Below are positions 9,793 through 20,687 of a stretch of 64,000 nucleotides of DNA, in pieces. The position numbers and the translations under genes are program-made. Under the pieces are notes generated by a model. It had not been told where the DNA came from. It ran no database searches and saw only the letters and a list, made by a program, of their open reading frames with translations. Each line of letters opens with the position of its first letter. Position 1 is the first letter of the stretch. The DNA comes from Cohnella sp. OV330 (GTDB lineage: Bacteria; Bacillota; Bacilli; Paenibacillales; Paenibacillaceae): assembly GCF_900112065.1 (NCBI RefSeq), contig NZ_FOKE01000013.1, positions 186,001 through 250,000 on the forward strand. Direction: 5' to 3'.

Positions 9793-11421
9793 ATGGCTGG
9801 AACAAGAAAGAAAATGGGACACTTCACCCTGCTCGCGGTGCTGCTCGCTTCGATGCTGGCCGGGTGCAGCAAAAACAACGAAACGCCATCGGCAAGCGGG
9901 AGCTCTTCAGCGGCGCCAACAAAAGCAGTTGCTACGGAATCCGCGTCAGCGACTTCATCGGCTTCCGAGCCGGCGATCGACACGTCGAAGGAAGTGAACC
10001 TGAAAGGCTATCTAATCGGCGAAGCGCCGAAGGGATTGCCCGAAGTGGTGACCGAGCTGAATTCCCGGCTCAAGCAGGACATTAACGCGACACTCGAAAT
10101 CGATTACGTCGGGTATAGCGACATGAGCACCAAATATCCGCTGATTTTGACGAACAGCGGCGGGACAGACTGGATTTATTCCGCCAACTGGCTGAATTAT
10201 GTTCAACACGCTTCCAAAGGCGCGTTTATGGAGCTGACGGAAGAGATGATCAAGAAGTATATGCCGACCTATTATGAGTCGATCGACAAGGAAGCGTTCA
10301 AGGCGGCATCCGTCAACGGCAAGCTGTATATGGTGCCGGCCCCGGCGCGGTCGCCCAGCATTCCTGTGGCCGTCATTCGCGGAGATCTGAGAAAGAAATA
10401 TGGTATAGCGGAGATTAAAAGGCTGTCCGATCTCGCTCCCTACTTCGAGGCGATCAAGAAGAACGAACCTGATATGATTCCTGCAGCGCTCAGCTCAAAC
10501 GCATCGGACTTGACCATGATGTACTCGCTGATGGCCGATCAAGGTCAAGCGCCCATCCAACTGATTAACGGTTACGGCTTGGCTTATTTCATGGAGGATC
10601 CGACGGCAAAACTGATGGCTTTCGATGAAGAGCCGCTCAAATCGAAGCTGCTGCAAGCCGCAGGTACGATGAAGGAATGGTACGATGCCGGTTATATCAA
10701 CCGCAATTATTTTTCGAACAAAGTGAACAGCCTTGACGCCTTCGACCAAGGCAAGTCGAGCATCGGGTTCGCCAATACGATCTCGGTTCGCAGATACCTG
10801 GATACGGGCAAGGAAAAGGGATACGACATCGAACTGATTCCTTTAGTAGACGGCGAAGGCAAGACGATGGCGCCTGAATGGACATCCGGCGGCATCTCCA
10901 TACCGGCGGGTGCCAAAAATCCGGAGCGTACGCTTATGGCCATGGATCGCATCATCTCCCACCAAGACTATAATTATCTTGTTTACTTCGGGATTGAAGG
11001 CAAGAATTATGTACTGAACAGCGAGGGCAAGCTTGAGCTTCCTCCGGGCGTAACTTCGAAGACGAACACCTATCCTCCAGACGCGGCCGGGTTCTGGTTC
11101 ACCGACCTGCGCCAATTCCCGGCATATGCGTCCTGGAGCGACCAGTACATTCAACTGCTTAAGGATATACAGGATCATATGCTTTACGATGGTCCATTAA
11201 CCGGAATGAACTTTAACTTCGAGTCCCTGAAGGCCGAAGTTGCCGCATTAACCACCGTCCGTACGCAATATTTGCTGCCGCTGACGATGGGATCGGTCAA
11301 GGACGTAAATGAAGCGCTCAATACGTTCATGGAGAAGGCTAAGGTAGCAGGCTTCCAGAAGATCAGGGACGAAGCGCAAAAGCAAATCGACGCATACGTA
11401 CAAACCAAATCGTCCAAATGA
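9793..11421 (+). CDS. Extracellular sugar-binding lipoprotein (ABC importer)
   Basis: 542 residues. The lipoprotein signal ends in a lipobox L-A-G-C (about residue 26), followed by a low-complexity Ser/Ala/Thr linker and a bacterial extracellular solute-binding domain (family 1, LplA/YtcQ-like length). The start ATG 9793 has GGAGGG at 6-nt spacing; an upstream in-frame TTG at 9778 lacks a site. It lies about 120 bp after the second permease. Expected role: captures the saccharide outside the membrane and delivers it to the two permeases, possibly also informing the sensor kinase at 4762-6558. Confidence 0.9.
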   Translation: MAGTRKKMGHFTLLAVLLASMLAGCSKNNETPSASGSSSAAPTKAVATESASATSSASEPAIDTSKEVNLKGYLIGEAPKGLPEVVTELNSRLKQDINATLEIDYVGYSDMSTKYPLILTNSGGTDWIYSANWLNYVQHASKGAFMELTEEMIKKYMPTYYESIDKEAFKAASVNGKLYMVPAPARSPSIPVAVIRGDLRKKYGIAEIKRLSDLAPYFEAIKKNEPDMIPAALSSNASDLTMMYSLMADQGQAPIQLINGYGLAYFMEDPTAKLMAFDEEPLKSKLLQAAGTMKEWYDAGYINRNYFSNKVNSLDAFDQGKSSIGFANTISVRRYLDTGKEKGYDIELIPLVDGEGKTMAPEWTSGGISIPAGAKNPERTLMAMDRIISHQDYNYLVYFGIEGKNYVLNSEGKLELPPGVTSKTNTYPPDAAGFWFTDLRQFPAYASWSDQYIQLLKDIQDHMLYDGPLTGMNFNFESLKAEVAALTTVRTQYLLPLTMGSVKDVNEALNTFMEKAKVAGFQKIRDEAQKQIDAYVQTKSSK

Positions 11422-11429
11422 ACGCCAAG

Positions 11430-11467
11430 CCCGTCAGGCAGCATGCGATGCTGCTTGACGGGTTTTT
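11430..11467 (+). terminator. Rho-independent terminator after the binding-protein gene
   Basis: Stem CCCGTCAGGCAGCAT / ATGCTGCTTGACGGG with a three-base loop and one G-T type mismatch, followed by TTTTT. It starts 9 bp after the stop codon and separates the transporter operon from the lyase gene. Confidence 0.9.
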
Positions 11468-11498
11468 AACAGAAAGGCGGGCGTCAACTCCATAATCC

Positions 11499-11532
11499 AA
11501 CCAAGAAAATCTTAATTCTGTGTCGTATATTT
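11499..11532 (+). promoter_or_regulatory. 34-bp shared upstream box, copy 2
   Basis: Matches 7758-7791 in the same orientation without gaps. It lies just after the terminator and 161 bp before the lyase start, so the lyase has its own regulated promoter. The conserved right end TGTCGTATATTT is identical in both copies. Confidence 0.6.
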
Positions 11533-11693
11533 ATAAATTCGCCATCGGTAGAATGAGTTTGGAAACGCCGCAGGACAACAATTTGAAAGCGCTATTGTCG
11601 GGCAAGGAGGTGATGCGAACGTCGGAAGATTGGAGTTGGCAAGGAATAGCTGGCTGCAAGAAACCGCAACAAAATCGACAAGGGAGCTGATCG

Positions 11694-14600
11694 TTGAAGA
11701 TGATGGGTCAAGCGACGAAAAGAAGAATCGCGGTAACAATGGTGTTCGTATGGGTACTCGGCTGCTTCGCCAATTTCCCGTTCGCCAAGCTGCCTGCCGC
11801 TGCGGCCGCTGCTGCATGGCCGACAGAACTGATGTCCGGCAACAACCTGCCGTTCCGGCCCGCCGACGGGCTCGTCACGACGCAGAATCCGCCGGACTTC
11901 AGCTGGCCGGCGGTTCCCGAATCGGATCAGTATCAGCTGCAGGTGGGCCGCAGCGCGTCCGTCGCCGATGCGGTGTACGATCAGACGCTGGAAGACAACT
12001 TTTACAACTTCCCTCATATTTTTGGCACCGGTACATGGTACTGGCATGTCCGCTATCATACGGACGCCGATGGCTGGTCCGAATGGGGCGACGCCCGCAG
12101 ATTCCGGATCGAAGAGGATTACGTGGAATTCCGCGTTCCCTCTGTCGAATCGCTGATCGACAAGATCGGCACCACGCACCCGCGCATCTGGACCAACCCG
12201 ACGACGCTTGACGAATTCAAGGCGTTGAGCACGACGCCGGGTCAGTCGCAGACCTTTTACCAGTCCGTCTACAATGGCGTGAACAAGGACGTAGCATGCA
12301 CGCCGACGACAGCGGAACCGAATAAATGCAAATTCGTCGAACCGATCTGGACCGCGACGACTAATGACCGAACGTCGCAGGAATACATCGACGCGACGAC
12401 TGCGATCCGCAAGTATACGGAGCCGCTGATGAGCAGGATGCTGAACGCGGCCTTCGTCTATTTGCTTACGGATAACGCCGAGGTTGGACAGTACGCGAAG
12501 GCAAGACTGCTTGAAGTCGCCGCCTGGGATCCGTCCGGGGCGACGAGCTACGAGCACCAGGATCAGGTGTTCCGCCTCATCGCGCTCAACAGCGCGATGG
12601 CTTACGACTGGCTGTACGGCATCCTCAGCCCGACCGAGAAGCAGGCGGTTCAGGATATGATCGACGTCCGCGCCTCTAAGATGGTGAGCGAGCTCGTCGA
12701 CGCGCATCCGATCCAGAACAGCCCGTTCAACTCGCACGGCTGGACGGCGTTCGGATACATCGGCGTCATCGCCACCGCGATGCTGGGGGATCTCGAAGAC
12801 GCAGACGACTGGTTCCGCAAGGTCGTGCCCGCCTATATCAACCTCCTGCCCCCTTGGGGCGGAGAGAATGGCGGCTGGTCCCAGGGAACCGGCTACTGGC
12901 AGTGGTCCAGTCTATATTCCAAAGAATTCACGGACGTTCTGCTGAGCGCCAGCGGCTTCAACCTGTACGACAAAGCCTACTCGCGCAACGAAGGCTTATA
13001 TCCGATGTATGCATTCCCCAAAGGGTCCCCGAAGGGCATCTTCGGACACGACAGCCAATACGTGCCCCACAATCCCAGCACGACCATCTACAACCGTCTC
13101 GCGCAGCTGTATCAGGACCCCCGGCTGCAATGGGCGGCCCAGACGATCGGCTCGCCCATGAACGGTCAGCTTTACAACTATTTCTACGGAGACGACGATC
13201 TGGAGATGAGGCCGCCAGTGGACCTGCCGGACGCCAGATGGTTCCAGGACATCGGACTCGTGACGATGCACTCGGAGCTGTACGATCCGGACCGCGTGTC
13301 CCTCTACTTCAAGTCCAGTCCGTACGGCTCCTACAACCATAGCTTGGCGGATCAGAACAGCTTCATTCTGAACGCCTTCGGCGAATCGCTGGCCGTCGAG
13401 GCCGGCTTCTACGATTCTTACGGGAGCGTCCACGACAAGTACTTCGCGAAGCAAACTTTGGCCGCGAACGCGATCACGATCGACGGCAAACAAGGGCAAG
13501 CCTACGACAGTCTGGACGCGGATGGCAAGATCGTGAGCTTCGTCACGCACCCGGACTTCGACGCCACGACCGGTGCAGCCGCGCCTGCCTATGCAGGCAA
13601 GCTGACCGAAGCGAACCGCAGCATCGTGTACGTCCGGCCGGACGCCTTCGTCGTAATAGACAAGCTGAAGACGGCGAATCCGGCGGGTTCGAAGTTCGAA
13701 TGGCGCCTGCACGCCGACGACGAGCTCGTCATCGACGAGGACCAAGCCGGCGCGACGATCCGGAAACGCGACGCCGCGCTGAAAGTTCGCATTCAGGCGC
13801 CCGCCGGGCTGACCGCGACGCTTGAAGACGAGTACCTCGATGAAGAAGGCATCGTGCGGAATCCGTCCGCAGCTTCAGCCTTCGCGAACGAAAGGCAGCT
13901 GCATGCAGCCTTTATCACGCCGCAGACGCCCGCCACGACCTTCGTCTCCACGATGGAGGCTTACAAGGAAGGCACAGAACCGGCAGAGGTCACGTCGGAA
14001 AATCACGGTACCTACGAGAAGCTTACGTTCGAAGACGGCTCCGTCGTGTATGTCCGGCTTGCGGAGAGCGGCCAAATCGACGCCGGCAGCGTTAAGTTCG
14101 ACGGCACGGCCGTCGCGGTGAAGGGCGATACGGTTCTGCTCGTGGACGGCACGAAGCTGGTCAAGGACGGGGTCACCGTCATTCAGAACGACCAGCCGGC
14201 AACGGTCGTATATGGCGGGGACCAACTGTCCGTATCCGGTCCGTCGGATACGCAAGTGAGACTTCTTGCGCCGGACATCGTGCGTCTGCGCGAGGCGGAC
14301 ACCGGTACGGACATTCCGCAGGGCGGCACCGTCTCGGAGGCGGTTGGCCTGCGCGGCGCGCAATGGGATAAATCCGGAGACACGATCACCCTTCATGTCG
14401 AAAAGGGCCATCGCGCCTTCAAGCTGGACGACGCGCCGATGCCGCACCCGATGGCGCCGATCGCCGTGACGACCGAGATCGACGGGGTGCAGGCACAAAA
14501 GACGCTGCAAGTGTACACCGATACGGAAGGCGTGCCCGTCGCCTGGGGCAAGCTCGGCAATACGGCCGGTCTGTACCACGTGACGGAAGCGCCGGCGGGA

Positions 14601-17600
14601 TTTGTATTCGACCGGCACGGCTCGCCCAAGGACGTCTACCTGGAAGACAATGCGTCCTTCATCATTCGCGGTCCCGTCGGGCCCGTGAAGCTCACCAAGG
14701 TCGGCGGAGACGACGTCGCGCCTTCCGAGGTTTGGACGGATCCCGAGGCGGCGAGGAACAAGCTGTCCTTCGATTGGGTGGAAGCCGAATCGTATACGCA
14801 CGCCGATGCAGGCGTGACCACGTACACGACCCGTCCATTCTTGTCGGGCGGCAAGGGCGTCGGCACTTGGAGCGTGGTAGGCCAGCAGATTGACTGGACC
14901 TTGAACGTGCCCAAGGCGGGCACCTACGATCTGGTGCTTAAATATGTGGCGGGCTTCAATCTAACCGCCGGCCAGACCATCACGACCCGCAGCATGATGA
15001 TCGGCGGCGAGGCGACGGCGTTCGAGGCTCCGACGACGCTGGATGCGAGCGGAAAGCCGGATTATGGCACGCTGCCCGAGTATTGGCGCGGGCTCCGGGT
15101 CAAGCTCGGCAAGCAGCTCCCTGCAGGTCCGGTCGACATCTCCATGTGGTACGACGTCGGCGCGATGAACCTGGACTGGATCGGCCTCATCGAACGCAAG
15201 GACGACGAAGAGCGCCCGGCGAAGCCCGGCGGTCTCCATGTCGTCTCGCAGACGGACACGTCGGCGACGGTCGCTTGGAGCGCTTCGACGGATAACGTCG
15301 CCGTCGACGGATACGCCGTGTACGTAGACGGCGTCATGAAAAAGACCTTGCCGGCCGGTACGCTGACCGCGACGATCGACGGGCTCGCCGCCGGTAAGAC
15401 GTACGCCTTCAAGGTGGAGGCGACGGACACGAGCGGCAACCGTTCGCAGCCCAGCGAAGCGCTGAGCGTGACGATGGGAGACGACACGGCGCCTTCATGG
15501 GGCGAAGCCGCGCTGCGGCCCGTTCACCTGTTCCCGAACGCGGTCCGGCTGGCCTGGGATCCCGCGGCGGACAACTCGGGCGCGGTGGCCGCGTACGAGA
15601 TCTACCGGCAGGACGCGGGGCAGTCGGCCTCTACGAAGATCGCTACCGTAAGCGGCAGCACGTATGGCTACGACGCGATCGGGTTGCAGGCGGGAAGCGG
15701 ATATACGTTCCAAGTGCAAGCGCTGGACGCGCAAGACAATAGGACGACGGACGGTCCGAGCTTGGCGGTCACGCTGCCGCAAGCAGGCGGATCCGGCGAC
15801 TACTACGAATCGTTCGACGACAAGCCGATCGGCGATATGTTAAGCGGCAGCGGCTGGACGGTGGAGAAGAGAGCCGAGACGTCGGTCGCGATCGAAGCGC
15901 TGCCGGACGCAGGCGGTCAGGCGCTGGCGCTGACGGATCAATACCCGACGTCTACCGTTGCGAACGAAAGTCCGGTCGCGCTGCGGTCGAACGCAGGGAT
16001 CGACGGCAAGGTCGCGTTCGAGACCAAGTTCATGTACAAGAAGGTGGACGCCAACAGCATCGGCAACTTCGAGCTGTGGCTGCGCGGCAACGGCAAGGAC
16101 GTCGCGCGGTTCAACGGCTTCTCGGACGGCACGGTCGGCTATTGGACCATGGCGGGCGGCACGCTCAAAAATGTCAGGATCCCGGGGCCTTCGCTCTTCC
16201 TGTTGCCGAACGACAAATGGATCACGCTCCGCGTCGATCTGGATACGGCGACCAGGAAGTTCGACGTCACGTTCCAGACGGACGCGCTCAAGGACTATTC
16301 AGGATCCTCTCCTGCCGCTCCGGCAACATTGGACCGGACGACCGGCACCTATAAAGTCAGCGGCATTCCTTTCTACAACAACAATGCGACGACGACCGCC
16401 ATCGATGCGTTCCGCTTCAGCACGTTCGCGTCGACGAGCAAGTTCCTAATCGATTACGTGACCTTGTACAAGGACGTGCCGGTAGACGCGACGGCTCCGG
16501 CTTGGGAGGAGACGGCCGCGCTCCGCGCGAATCAGCTGTTCCCGACGACGGCCAGACTGGATTGGGATCCGGCAACGGACGATTCGGGCAGCGTGCACGC
16601 GTATTCGATCTATCGCAAGGAAGCCGCGCAGTCTAACTTCACGAAGGTCGCTTCGGTGAGCGGCAGCACGTACGGCTACGACATGACCGGTCTGCAGGCG
16701 GGCGGCACCTATACATTCCAAGTGCAGGCCACGGATGCGAAGGGCAACGACTCGATCGACGGCCCGACCGTGACCGCGACGCTGCCTGCCGCGACGGCGG
16801 GCGGCGACTACTATGATTCGTTCGACGACAAGCCTATCGGGAACATGACGAGCGGCGGCGGCTGGACGGTGAGCATAAGAGACGGAACGTCGGTCGCGAT
16901 CGAAGCGCTGCCGGGCGCGGGGGGCAACGGGCTCCGGCTGACCGACAACTATGCGCCGTCGAATACGGATACGACGGAAAGTCCAGTGGCGCTCCGGTCG
17001 AACGCGGCGCTCGCCGGCAAGCTGACGTTCGAGACGAGGTTCATGTTCGGCAAAGTGAACAGCGACATCGGCAACTTCGAGCTGTGGCTGCGCGGCGGCG
17101 GCAAGGACGTCGTGCGCTTCAACGCCTTCTCGGACGGCACGTTCGGATACTGGAAGCCGAACGGCACAACGACGGCCGCGGTCAAGATTCCGAAGGCCGC
17201 CGGCATCCAGCTGCCGCGCGATAAGTGGGTCACGCTTCGGTTCGATCTGGATACGGAATCGAAGACGTACGACGTCACCGTGCAGACGGAGGCGCTCCAA
17301 GGTTACGCAGGCACGGTGGATGCGCCGGGCACGGTGGACGCTGCCGCCGGCATCTATCGCGCGACTGGCATTCCGTTCTACAACGGCACGGCGTCCTCGG
17401 TCGACGCCTTCCGGTTCAGCTCCTTCAGGTTCACCGGTATGTACACGCTCGACTACGTGACGCTATACAAGAAGGCCGAGACGCAAGCAGACGCCGTCAA
17501 GGTCTCGCTGAAGGACAGCGCCGGCCAGCCGCTTAGCGGGGCCGTCGTGTCGTACTATGACGGCGGCTGGAAGGACTTCGGCGTCACGGACGCCTCGGGC

Positions 17601-18389
17601 TCGGTCAGCAGGTCCCTGCCGGACAAGAGCTATTCCTTCGCGGTGTCGTACGAAGGCACCCGCGGCCAGAAGGAACAGAACACCGGAGATAACGCGAACG
17701 TCGTCTTCCAGACGAAGAGCGTCAAGGTGCAGCTCAAAAACAGCGCGGGCCAGCCGCTCGGGGGCAGCGCTACGGTCAGCTATTATGCGGACGGCTGGCG
17801 GTCGTTCGGCACGACGAGCGGCGGCGAGGCCGGCAAGGAGCTGCTGCCAGGCAACTACACGTTCAACCTGTCGTACGCCGGCGCCTACCAGAGCAAAGTT
17901 CAGGATGTCGGCAGCGAGTCGAACGTCGTCTTCCAGACGAAGAGTGTCAATGTGCGGCTGGAAGACAGTGAAGGCGATCCGCTGGACGGCGGCGAAGCAA
18001 GCTACTACATGGACGGCTGGCACACGTTCGGCGCATTGACCGGCGGCGAAGCGACCAAGGAGCTGCTGCCCGTGAACTATACGTTCAGCGTATCGTACGA
18101 GGGCGCAAACTTGAGCAAACAGCAGAACGTCGCGGCGAATGCGACCGTCGTTTTTCAGACGTCGAACGTCGCGGTCCGGCTTGAGGACGGCCAAGGGAAT
18201 CCGATCGCAAGCGGCGAGGCCAGCTTCTACGCGGGCGGCTGGCGAACCTTCGGCACGACGAATGCCGAAGGCGAAGCGCGTAAGAAGCTGCTGCCCGGCA
18301 ACTACACGTTCGCGATGACTTATGACGGCAAGATTAAATCGCTCACGCAGGATACGTCGGTCTCGCCTACGGTCGTCTTCAAGGTTTAA
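11694..18389 (+). CDS. Giant modular heparinase II/III-like polysaccharide lyase
   Basis: 2231 residues, secreted (signal peptide about 1-38). N-terminal DUF4962-like segment about 41-150 (begins [13 protein letters not shown]). The alpha-toroid and heparinase II/III beta region run to about 1000, with motifs [22 protein letters not shown] and, near residue 541, [10 protein letters not shown] where the His and upstream Tyr are the likely catalytic set. CBM35/golvesin-like domain about 1030-1165; FN3 about 1172-1260; then two copies of an FN3 plus LamG-like module (about 1262-1597 and 1598-1933); then four C-terminal repeats of about 75 residues with a SYY-DGW--FG core. The TTG start at 11694 has GGGAG at 7-nt spacing. 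There is no SLH or sortase signal, so the enzyme is secreted or held by its binding modules. The substrate is not deducible. Confidence 0.9.
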   Translation: MKMMGQATKRRIAVTMVFVWVLGCFANFPFAKLPAAAAAAAWPTELMSGNNLPFRPADGLVTTQNPPDFSWPAVPESDQYQLQVGRSASVADAVYDQTLEDNFYNFPHIFGTGTWYWHVRYHTDADGWSEWGDARRFRIEEDYVEFRVPSVESLIDKIGTTHPRIWTNPTTLDEFKALSTTPGQSQTFYQSVYNGVNKDVACTPTTAEPNKCKFVEPIWTATTNDRTSQEYIDATTAIRKYTEPLMSRMLNAAFVYLLTDNAEVGQYAKARLLEVAAWDPSGATSYEHQDQVFRLIALNSAMAYDWLYGILSPTEKQAVQDMIDVRASKMVSELVDAHPIQNSPFNSHGWTAFGYIGVIATAMLGDLEDADDWFRKVVPAYINLLPPWGGENGGWSQGTGYWQWSSLYSKEFTDVLLSASGFNLYDKAYSRNEGLYPMYAFPKGSPKGIFGHDSQYVPHNPSTTIYNRLAQLYQDPRLQWAAQTIGSPMNGQLYNYFYGDDDLEMRPPVDLPDARWFQDIGLVTMHSELYDPDRVSLYFKSSPYGSYNHSLADQNSFILNAFGESLAVEAGFYDSYGSVHDKYFAKQTLAANAITIDGKQGQAYDSLDADGKIVSFVTHPDFDATTGAAAPAYAGKLTEANRSIVYVRPDAFVVIDKLKTANPAGSKFEWRLHADDELVIDEDQAGATIRKRDAALKVRIQAPAGLTATLEDEYLDEEGIVRNPSAASAFANERQLHAAFITPQTPATTFVSTMEAYKEGTEPAEVTSENHGTYEKLTFEDGSVVYVRLAESGQIDAGSVKFDGTAVAVKGDTVLLVDGTKLVKDGVTVIQNDQPATVVYGGDQLSVSGPSDTQVRLLAPDIVRLREADTGTDIPQGGTVSEAVGLRGAQWDKSGDTITLHVEKGHRAFKLDDAPMPHPMAPIAVTTEIDGVQAQKTLQVYTDTEGVPVAWGKLGNTAGLYHVTEAPAGFVFDRHGSPKDVYLEDNASFIIRGPVGPVKLTKVGGDDVAPSEVWTDPEAARNKLSFDWVEAESYTHADAGVTTYTTRPFLSGGKGVGTWSVVGQQIDWTLNVPKAGTYDLVLKYVAGFNLTAGQTITTRSMMIGGEATAFEAPTTLDASGKPDYGTLPEYWRGLRVKLGKQLPAGPVDISMWYDVGAMNLDWIGLIERKDDEERPAKPGGLHVVSQTDTSATVAWSASTDNVAVDGYAVYVDGVMKKTLPAGTLTATIDGLAAGKTYAFKVEATDTSGNRSQPSEALSVTMGDDTAPSWGEAALRPVHLFPNAVRLAWDPAADNSGAVAAYEIYRQDAGQSASTKIATVSGSTYGYDAIGLQAGSGYTFQVQALDAQDNRTTDGPSLAVTLPQAGGSGDYYESFDDKPIGDMLSGSGWTVEKRAETSVAIEALPDAGGQALALTDQYPTSTVANESPVALRSNAGIDGKVAFETKFMYKKVDANSIGNFELWLRGNGKDVARFNGFSDGTVGYWTMAGGTLKNVRIPGPSLFLLPNDKWITLRVDLDTATRKFDVTFQTDALKDYSGSSPAAPATLDRTTGTYKVSGIPFYNNNATTTAIDAFRFSTFASTSKFLIDYVTLYKDVPVDATAPAWEETAALRANQLFPTTARLDWDPATDDSGSVHAYSIYRKEAAQSNFTKVASVSGSTYGYDMTGLQAGGTYTFQVQATDAKGNDSIDGPTVTATLPAATAGGDYYDSFDDKPIGNMTSGGGWTVSIRDGTSVAIEALPGAGGNGLRLTDNYAPSNTDTTESPVALRSNAALAGKLTFETRFMFGKVNSDIGNFELWLRGGGKDVVRFNAFSDGTFGYWKPNGTTTAAVKIPKAAGIQLPRDKWVTLRFDLDTESKTYDVTVQTEALQGYAGTVDAPGTVDAAAGIYRATGIPFYNGTASSVDAFRFSSFRFTGMYTLDYVTLYKKAETQADAVKVSLKDSAGQPLSGAVVSYYDGGWKDFGVTDASGSVSRSLPDKSYSFAVSYEGTRGQKEQNTGDNANVVFQTKSVKVQLKNSAGQPLGGSATVSYYADGWRSFGTTSGGEAGKELLPGNYTFNLSYAGAYQSKVQDVGSESNVVFQTKSVNVRLEDSEGDPLDGGEASYYMDGWHTFGALTGGEATKELLPVNYTFSVSYEGANLSKQQNVAANATVVFQTSNVAVRLEDGQGNPIASGEASFYAGGWRTFGTTNAEGEARKKLLPGNYTFAMTYDGKIKSLTQDTSVSPTVVFKV

Positions 18390-18404
18390 CCTTCTTTGAA
18401 AAGG

Positions 18405-18435
18405 GCCTGGCATCCATGGATGCCAGGCTCTTTTT
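18405..18435 (+). terminator. Rho-independent terminator after the lyase
   Basis: Perfect stem GCCTGGCATCCA / TGGATGCCAGGC followed by seven T residues, 15 bp after the lyase stop codon. Confidence 0.95.
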
Positions 18436-18562
18436 TTCGCTCCATGACGCGCTTTTTGCGTAGCACGACTATTGTAAACGCGTGTTCGCCTAGCGCTCTT
18501 CGCGCGAAAGCGTTATGATAGTGCCGTAAACGATACTTAAACCAAGGCAGGAGGCATTCGAA

Positions 18563-19480
18563 GTGAGAACGATTCAATTGGGGACAAGCTCGCTCGAGGT
18601 ACCCGTAATCGCGGTCGGCTGCATGCGCATTAATTCGCTGGAGAAGGCGGAGGCCGAGCGCTTCGTGCAAGCGTCCCTCGAGGCGGGCGCGAACTTTTTC
18701 GATCATGCCGACATCTATGGCGGCGGAGCTTGCGAAGAAATTTTTGCCGACGCCATCCATATGAACGACGATATTCGCGAGAAAATCATTTTGCAGTCCA
18801 AATGCGGCATCCGCAAGGGCGCGTTCGACTTTTCCAAGGACCATATCCTGACCTCGGTCGACGGCATTCTGAAGCGCCTGAAGACCGACTACCTGGACAT
18901 CCTGCTGCTCCACCGCCCCGACGCGCTCGTCGAGCCCGAGGAAGTCGCCGAAGCGTTCGATAAGCTGGAGAGCTCCGGGAAGGTCCGTCACTTCGGCGTC
19001 TCCAACCAGAAGCCGATGCAGATCGAGCTGCTCAAGAAGCACGTCAAGCAGCCGCTCGTGGCGAACCAGCTGCAGCTGAGCATCACGAACGCCAACATGA
19101 TCTCGAACGGCGTCAACGTGAACATGGAAAACGAGTCCGCGATCGACCGCGACGGCAGCATCCTGGACTATTGCCGCCTGAACGACATTACCGTTCAGCC
19201 TTGGTCGCCGTTCCAGTACGGATTCTTCAAGGGCGTGTTCCTGGACAACGAAGAGTTCCCGGAGCTGAACGCGAAGATCGACGAGATCGCCAAGAAGTAC
19301 GAGGTCAGCAACACGACGATCGCGATCGCCTGGCTGCTCCGTCATCCGGCGCGCATGCAGCCGGTCACCGGCACGATGAACATCGAGCGTATCCGCGACT
19401 GCGTCAAGGCGAGCGACGTTCATCTGACGCGCGAAGAGTGGTATGAGATTTACCGCGCGGCGGGCAATATTCTGCCTTAA
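18563..19480 (+). CDS. Aldo/keto reductase
   Basis: 305 residues, full length for an NADPH-dependent aldo/keto reductase of the YdhF type. The catalytic tetrad is visible: Asp and Tyr in DHADIYGGG, Lys in LQSKCGIRKG and His in LLLHRPDAL. The GTG start at 18563 has GGAGG at 8-nt spacing. It is monocistronic, bounded by terminators on both sides. The natural substrate is unknown, probably a sugar-derived or small aldehyde. A 159-bp fragment of a close relative survives at 4583-4741. Confidence 0.9.
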   Translation: MRTIQLGTSSLEVPVIAVGCMRINSLEKAEAERFVQASLEAGANFFDHADIYGGGACEEIFADAIHMNDDIREKIILQSKCGIRKGAFDFSKDHILTSVDGILKRLKTDYLDILLLHRPDALVEPEEVAEAFDKLESSGKVRHFGVSNQKPMQIELLKKHVKQPLVANQLQLSITNANMISNGVNVNMENESAIDRDGSILDYCRLNDITVQPWSPFQYGFFKGVFLDNEEFPELNAKIDEIAKKYEVSNTTIAIAWLLRHPARMQPVTGTMNIERIRDCVKASDVHLTREEWYEIYRAAGNILP

Positions 19481-19496
19481 TCGCCGCCTGCGTGCT

Positions 19497-19526
19497 GCCC
19501 CGGTCCTGACGGATCGGGGCTTTTTT
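19497..19526 (+). terminator. Rho-independent terminator after the aldo/keto reductase
   Basis: Stem GCCCCGGTCC / GGATCGGGGC with a TGAC-type loop and a run of six T. Confidence 0.9.
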
Positions 19527-19542
19527 GCGCATCCAACCGCGG

Positions 19543-19575
19543 AAAAACGGCCGCCGGCACAGAGCCCGGCGGCCG
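19543..19575 (-). terminator. Rho-independent terminator for the ArsR/AHSA1 operon
   Basis: On the reverse strand a GC-rich stem (CGGCCGCCGG paired with CCGGCGGCCG) is followed by TTTTT, starting 14 bp after the stop codon of the AHSA1-type gene. Confidence 0.85.
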
Positions 19576-19588
19576 TACTCGTATGTGC

Positions 19589-20104
19589 TTACTTGACTTC
19601 GTTCAGGCGCTCCTCGAGACGATCCCACGTCTCGGAGATGCCCTGCAGCATGCCCATGTCCATGACGGTCTTGAGCGCTTCCGCGGACGCGTATTCGCTG
19701 CGGCTGACGAGCTTCGTACGGCCGCCCTCGTCGATGAACTCCATCGTGACCAAAGTCGACGGCAACGCTTCGTTCGAACCGCCTTCGGCATCCGAGAAGT
19801 AATCGGTATAGACGATCTTCTCCCCGTCTACCATTTCCTTATAGATGGCTTTGCCCCAAGATTCCATGCCGTAAAACTGGCCTTGGTTCTCATCGATACA
19901 CTTCATGCAGTAGTGCCAAACGCCACCCGGCCGGAAGTCGACGTTGCATACTGGAAGCTCCCAGCCCCGCGGTCCCCACCAGCGCTTCAGATGCTCGGCT
20001 TCCTTGAACATTTTGAACACGAGCTCGCGCGGCGCGTCGAATACGCGCTCCAGCACCAGCACCCGATCTCCTTCTACTCTCGAAGCCATGGCATTATTAG
20101 ACAT
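19589..20104 (-). CDS. SRPBCC-fold protein of the AHSA1 family
   Basis: 171 residues with the START/AHSA1-like pattern: the N-terminal VLERVFDAPRELVFKMF strand-helix, then RWWGPRGW, and the C-terminal amphipathic helix GISETWDRLEERL. Such proteins bind small hydrophobic ligands; the biochemical role is usually unassigned. The start ATG has GGAGG at 8-nt spacing. It lies downstream of an ArsR-type repressor gene, a very common pairing in which the repressor controls the pair. Confidence 0.88.
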   Translation of the reverse strand: MSNNAMASRVEGDRVLVLERVFDAPRELVFKMFKEAEHLKRWWGPRGWELPVCNVDFRPGGVWHYCMKCIDENQGQFYGMESWGKAIYKEMVDGEKIVYTDYFSDAEGGSNEALPSTLVTMEFIDEGGRTKLVSRSEYASAEALKTVMDMGMLQGISETWDRLEERLNEVK

Positions 20105-20130
20105 TGTAAATTCCTCCTCGATTCCATTCG

Positions 20131-20496
20131 TTATTTAGGTTCTTCCGTTCGTTCGGTTCGTTCCTTGTCCTGCAATTCCCGCAAGTAATCGTCCAGCTTG
20201 TCGTACCGCTCTTCCATCATGCGGCGGAAGGTGCCCAGCCACGTATCCATCGCTCGGAACGGTTCGGGCCGCAGCTTGTAAATCCGCCGGTTGGCGTCAG
20301 CCTTCGCTTCTACGACCCCGGCCTCCCCCAGCACCTTCAGATGCTTGGAGGCTTGGGGCTGCCGCATGCCCAGCCGTTCGGCGATCTCCCCTACCGTGAG
20401 GGGGCCGTCGCGCAGCAGCTCGACGATGTGCATGCGGTTCGGTTCGGCCAGCGCGCCGAGCGCCGCCATGTCCATGCCCGGTCGATGTCCCGACAT
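20131..20496 (-). CDS. ArsR-family winged-helix transcriptional repressor
   Basis: About 121 residues. The winged helix (residues about 10-80) has the recognition helix region MRQPQASKHLKVLGEAG. No cysteine metal-binding motif is visible, so it is probably not a metal sensor; this subtype usually sits before AHSA1-like genes. ATG 20496 has GAGGTG at about 7-nt spacing; a GTG at 20505 lies inside that site. It is first gene of the operon with the AHSA1 protein and is probably autoregulated through the inverted repeat at 20589-20610. Confidence 0.88.
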   Translation of the reverse strand: MSGHRPGMDMAALGALAEPNRMHIVELLRDGPLTVGEIAERLGMRQPQASKHLKVLGEAGVVEAKADANRRIYKLRPEPFRAMDTWLGTFRRMMEERYDKLDDYLRELQDKERTERTEEPK

Positions 20497-20572
20497 GTCG
20501 TTCACCTCTTCAGCGTGTGATCTCCCGGGAGTCTCATCTCCTTCGTCTTCAGGTTATCTTCCTGATGAGTTA

Positions 20573-20610
20573 AATATACACCACCAGGAATATTCCTGTA
20601 AAGGAATATT
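20573..20610 (-). promoter_or_regulatory. arsR promoter with operator centred on the -35 element
   Basis: Reverse-strand promoter TTTACA (20597-20602), 18-bp spacer, TATATT (20573-20578). The -35 hexamer is flanked exactly by a perfect inverted repeat, AATATTCC and GGAATATT (20589-20596 and 20603-20610). Position and symmetry are what an autorepressing dimeric winged-helix protein would need. Confidence 0.7.
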
Positions 20611-20622
20611 TAAAAGAAATTT

Positions 20623-20645
20623 AAAGCCGCCCTGTGCGGCGGCTT
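20623..20645 (-). terminator. Probable terminator after ridA
   Basis: Stem AAGCCGCC with a short bulge pairing GGCGGCTT. On the reverse strand it is followed by a T-rich stretch (TTTAAATTTCTTTT), 43 bp after the ridA stop. Confidence 0.6.
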
Positions 20646-20687
20646 CGTGCGCGGCAAAGCGCGGGGGTTGCGGGCGCTAGATAACGC

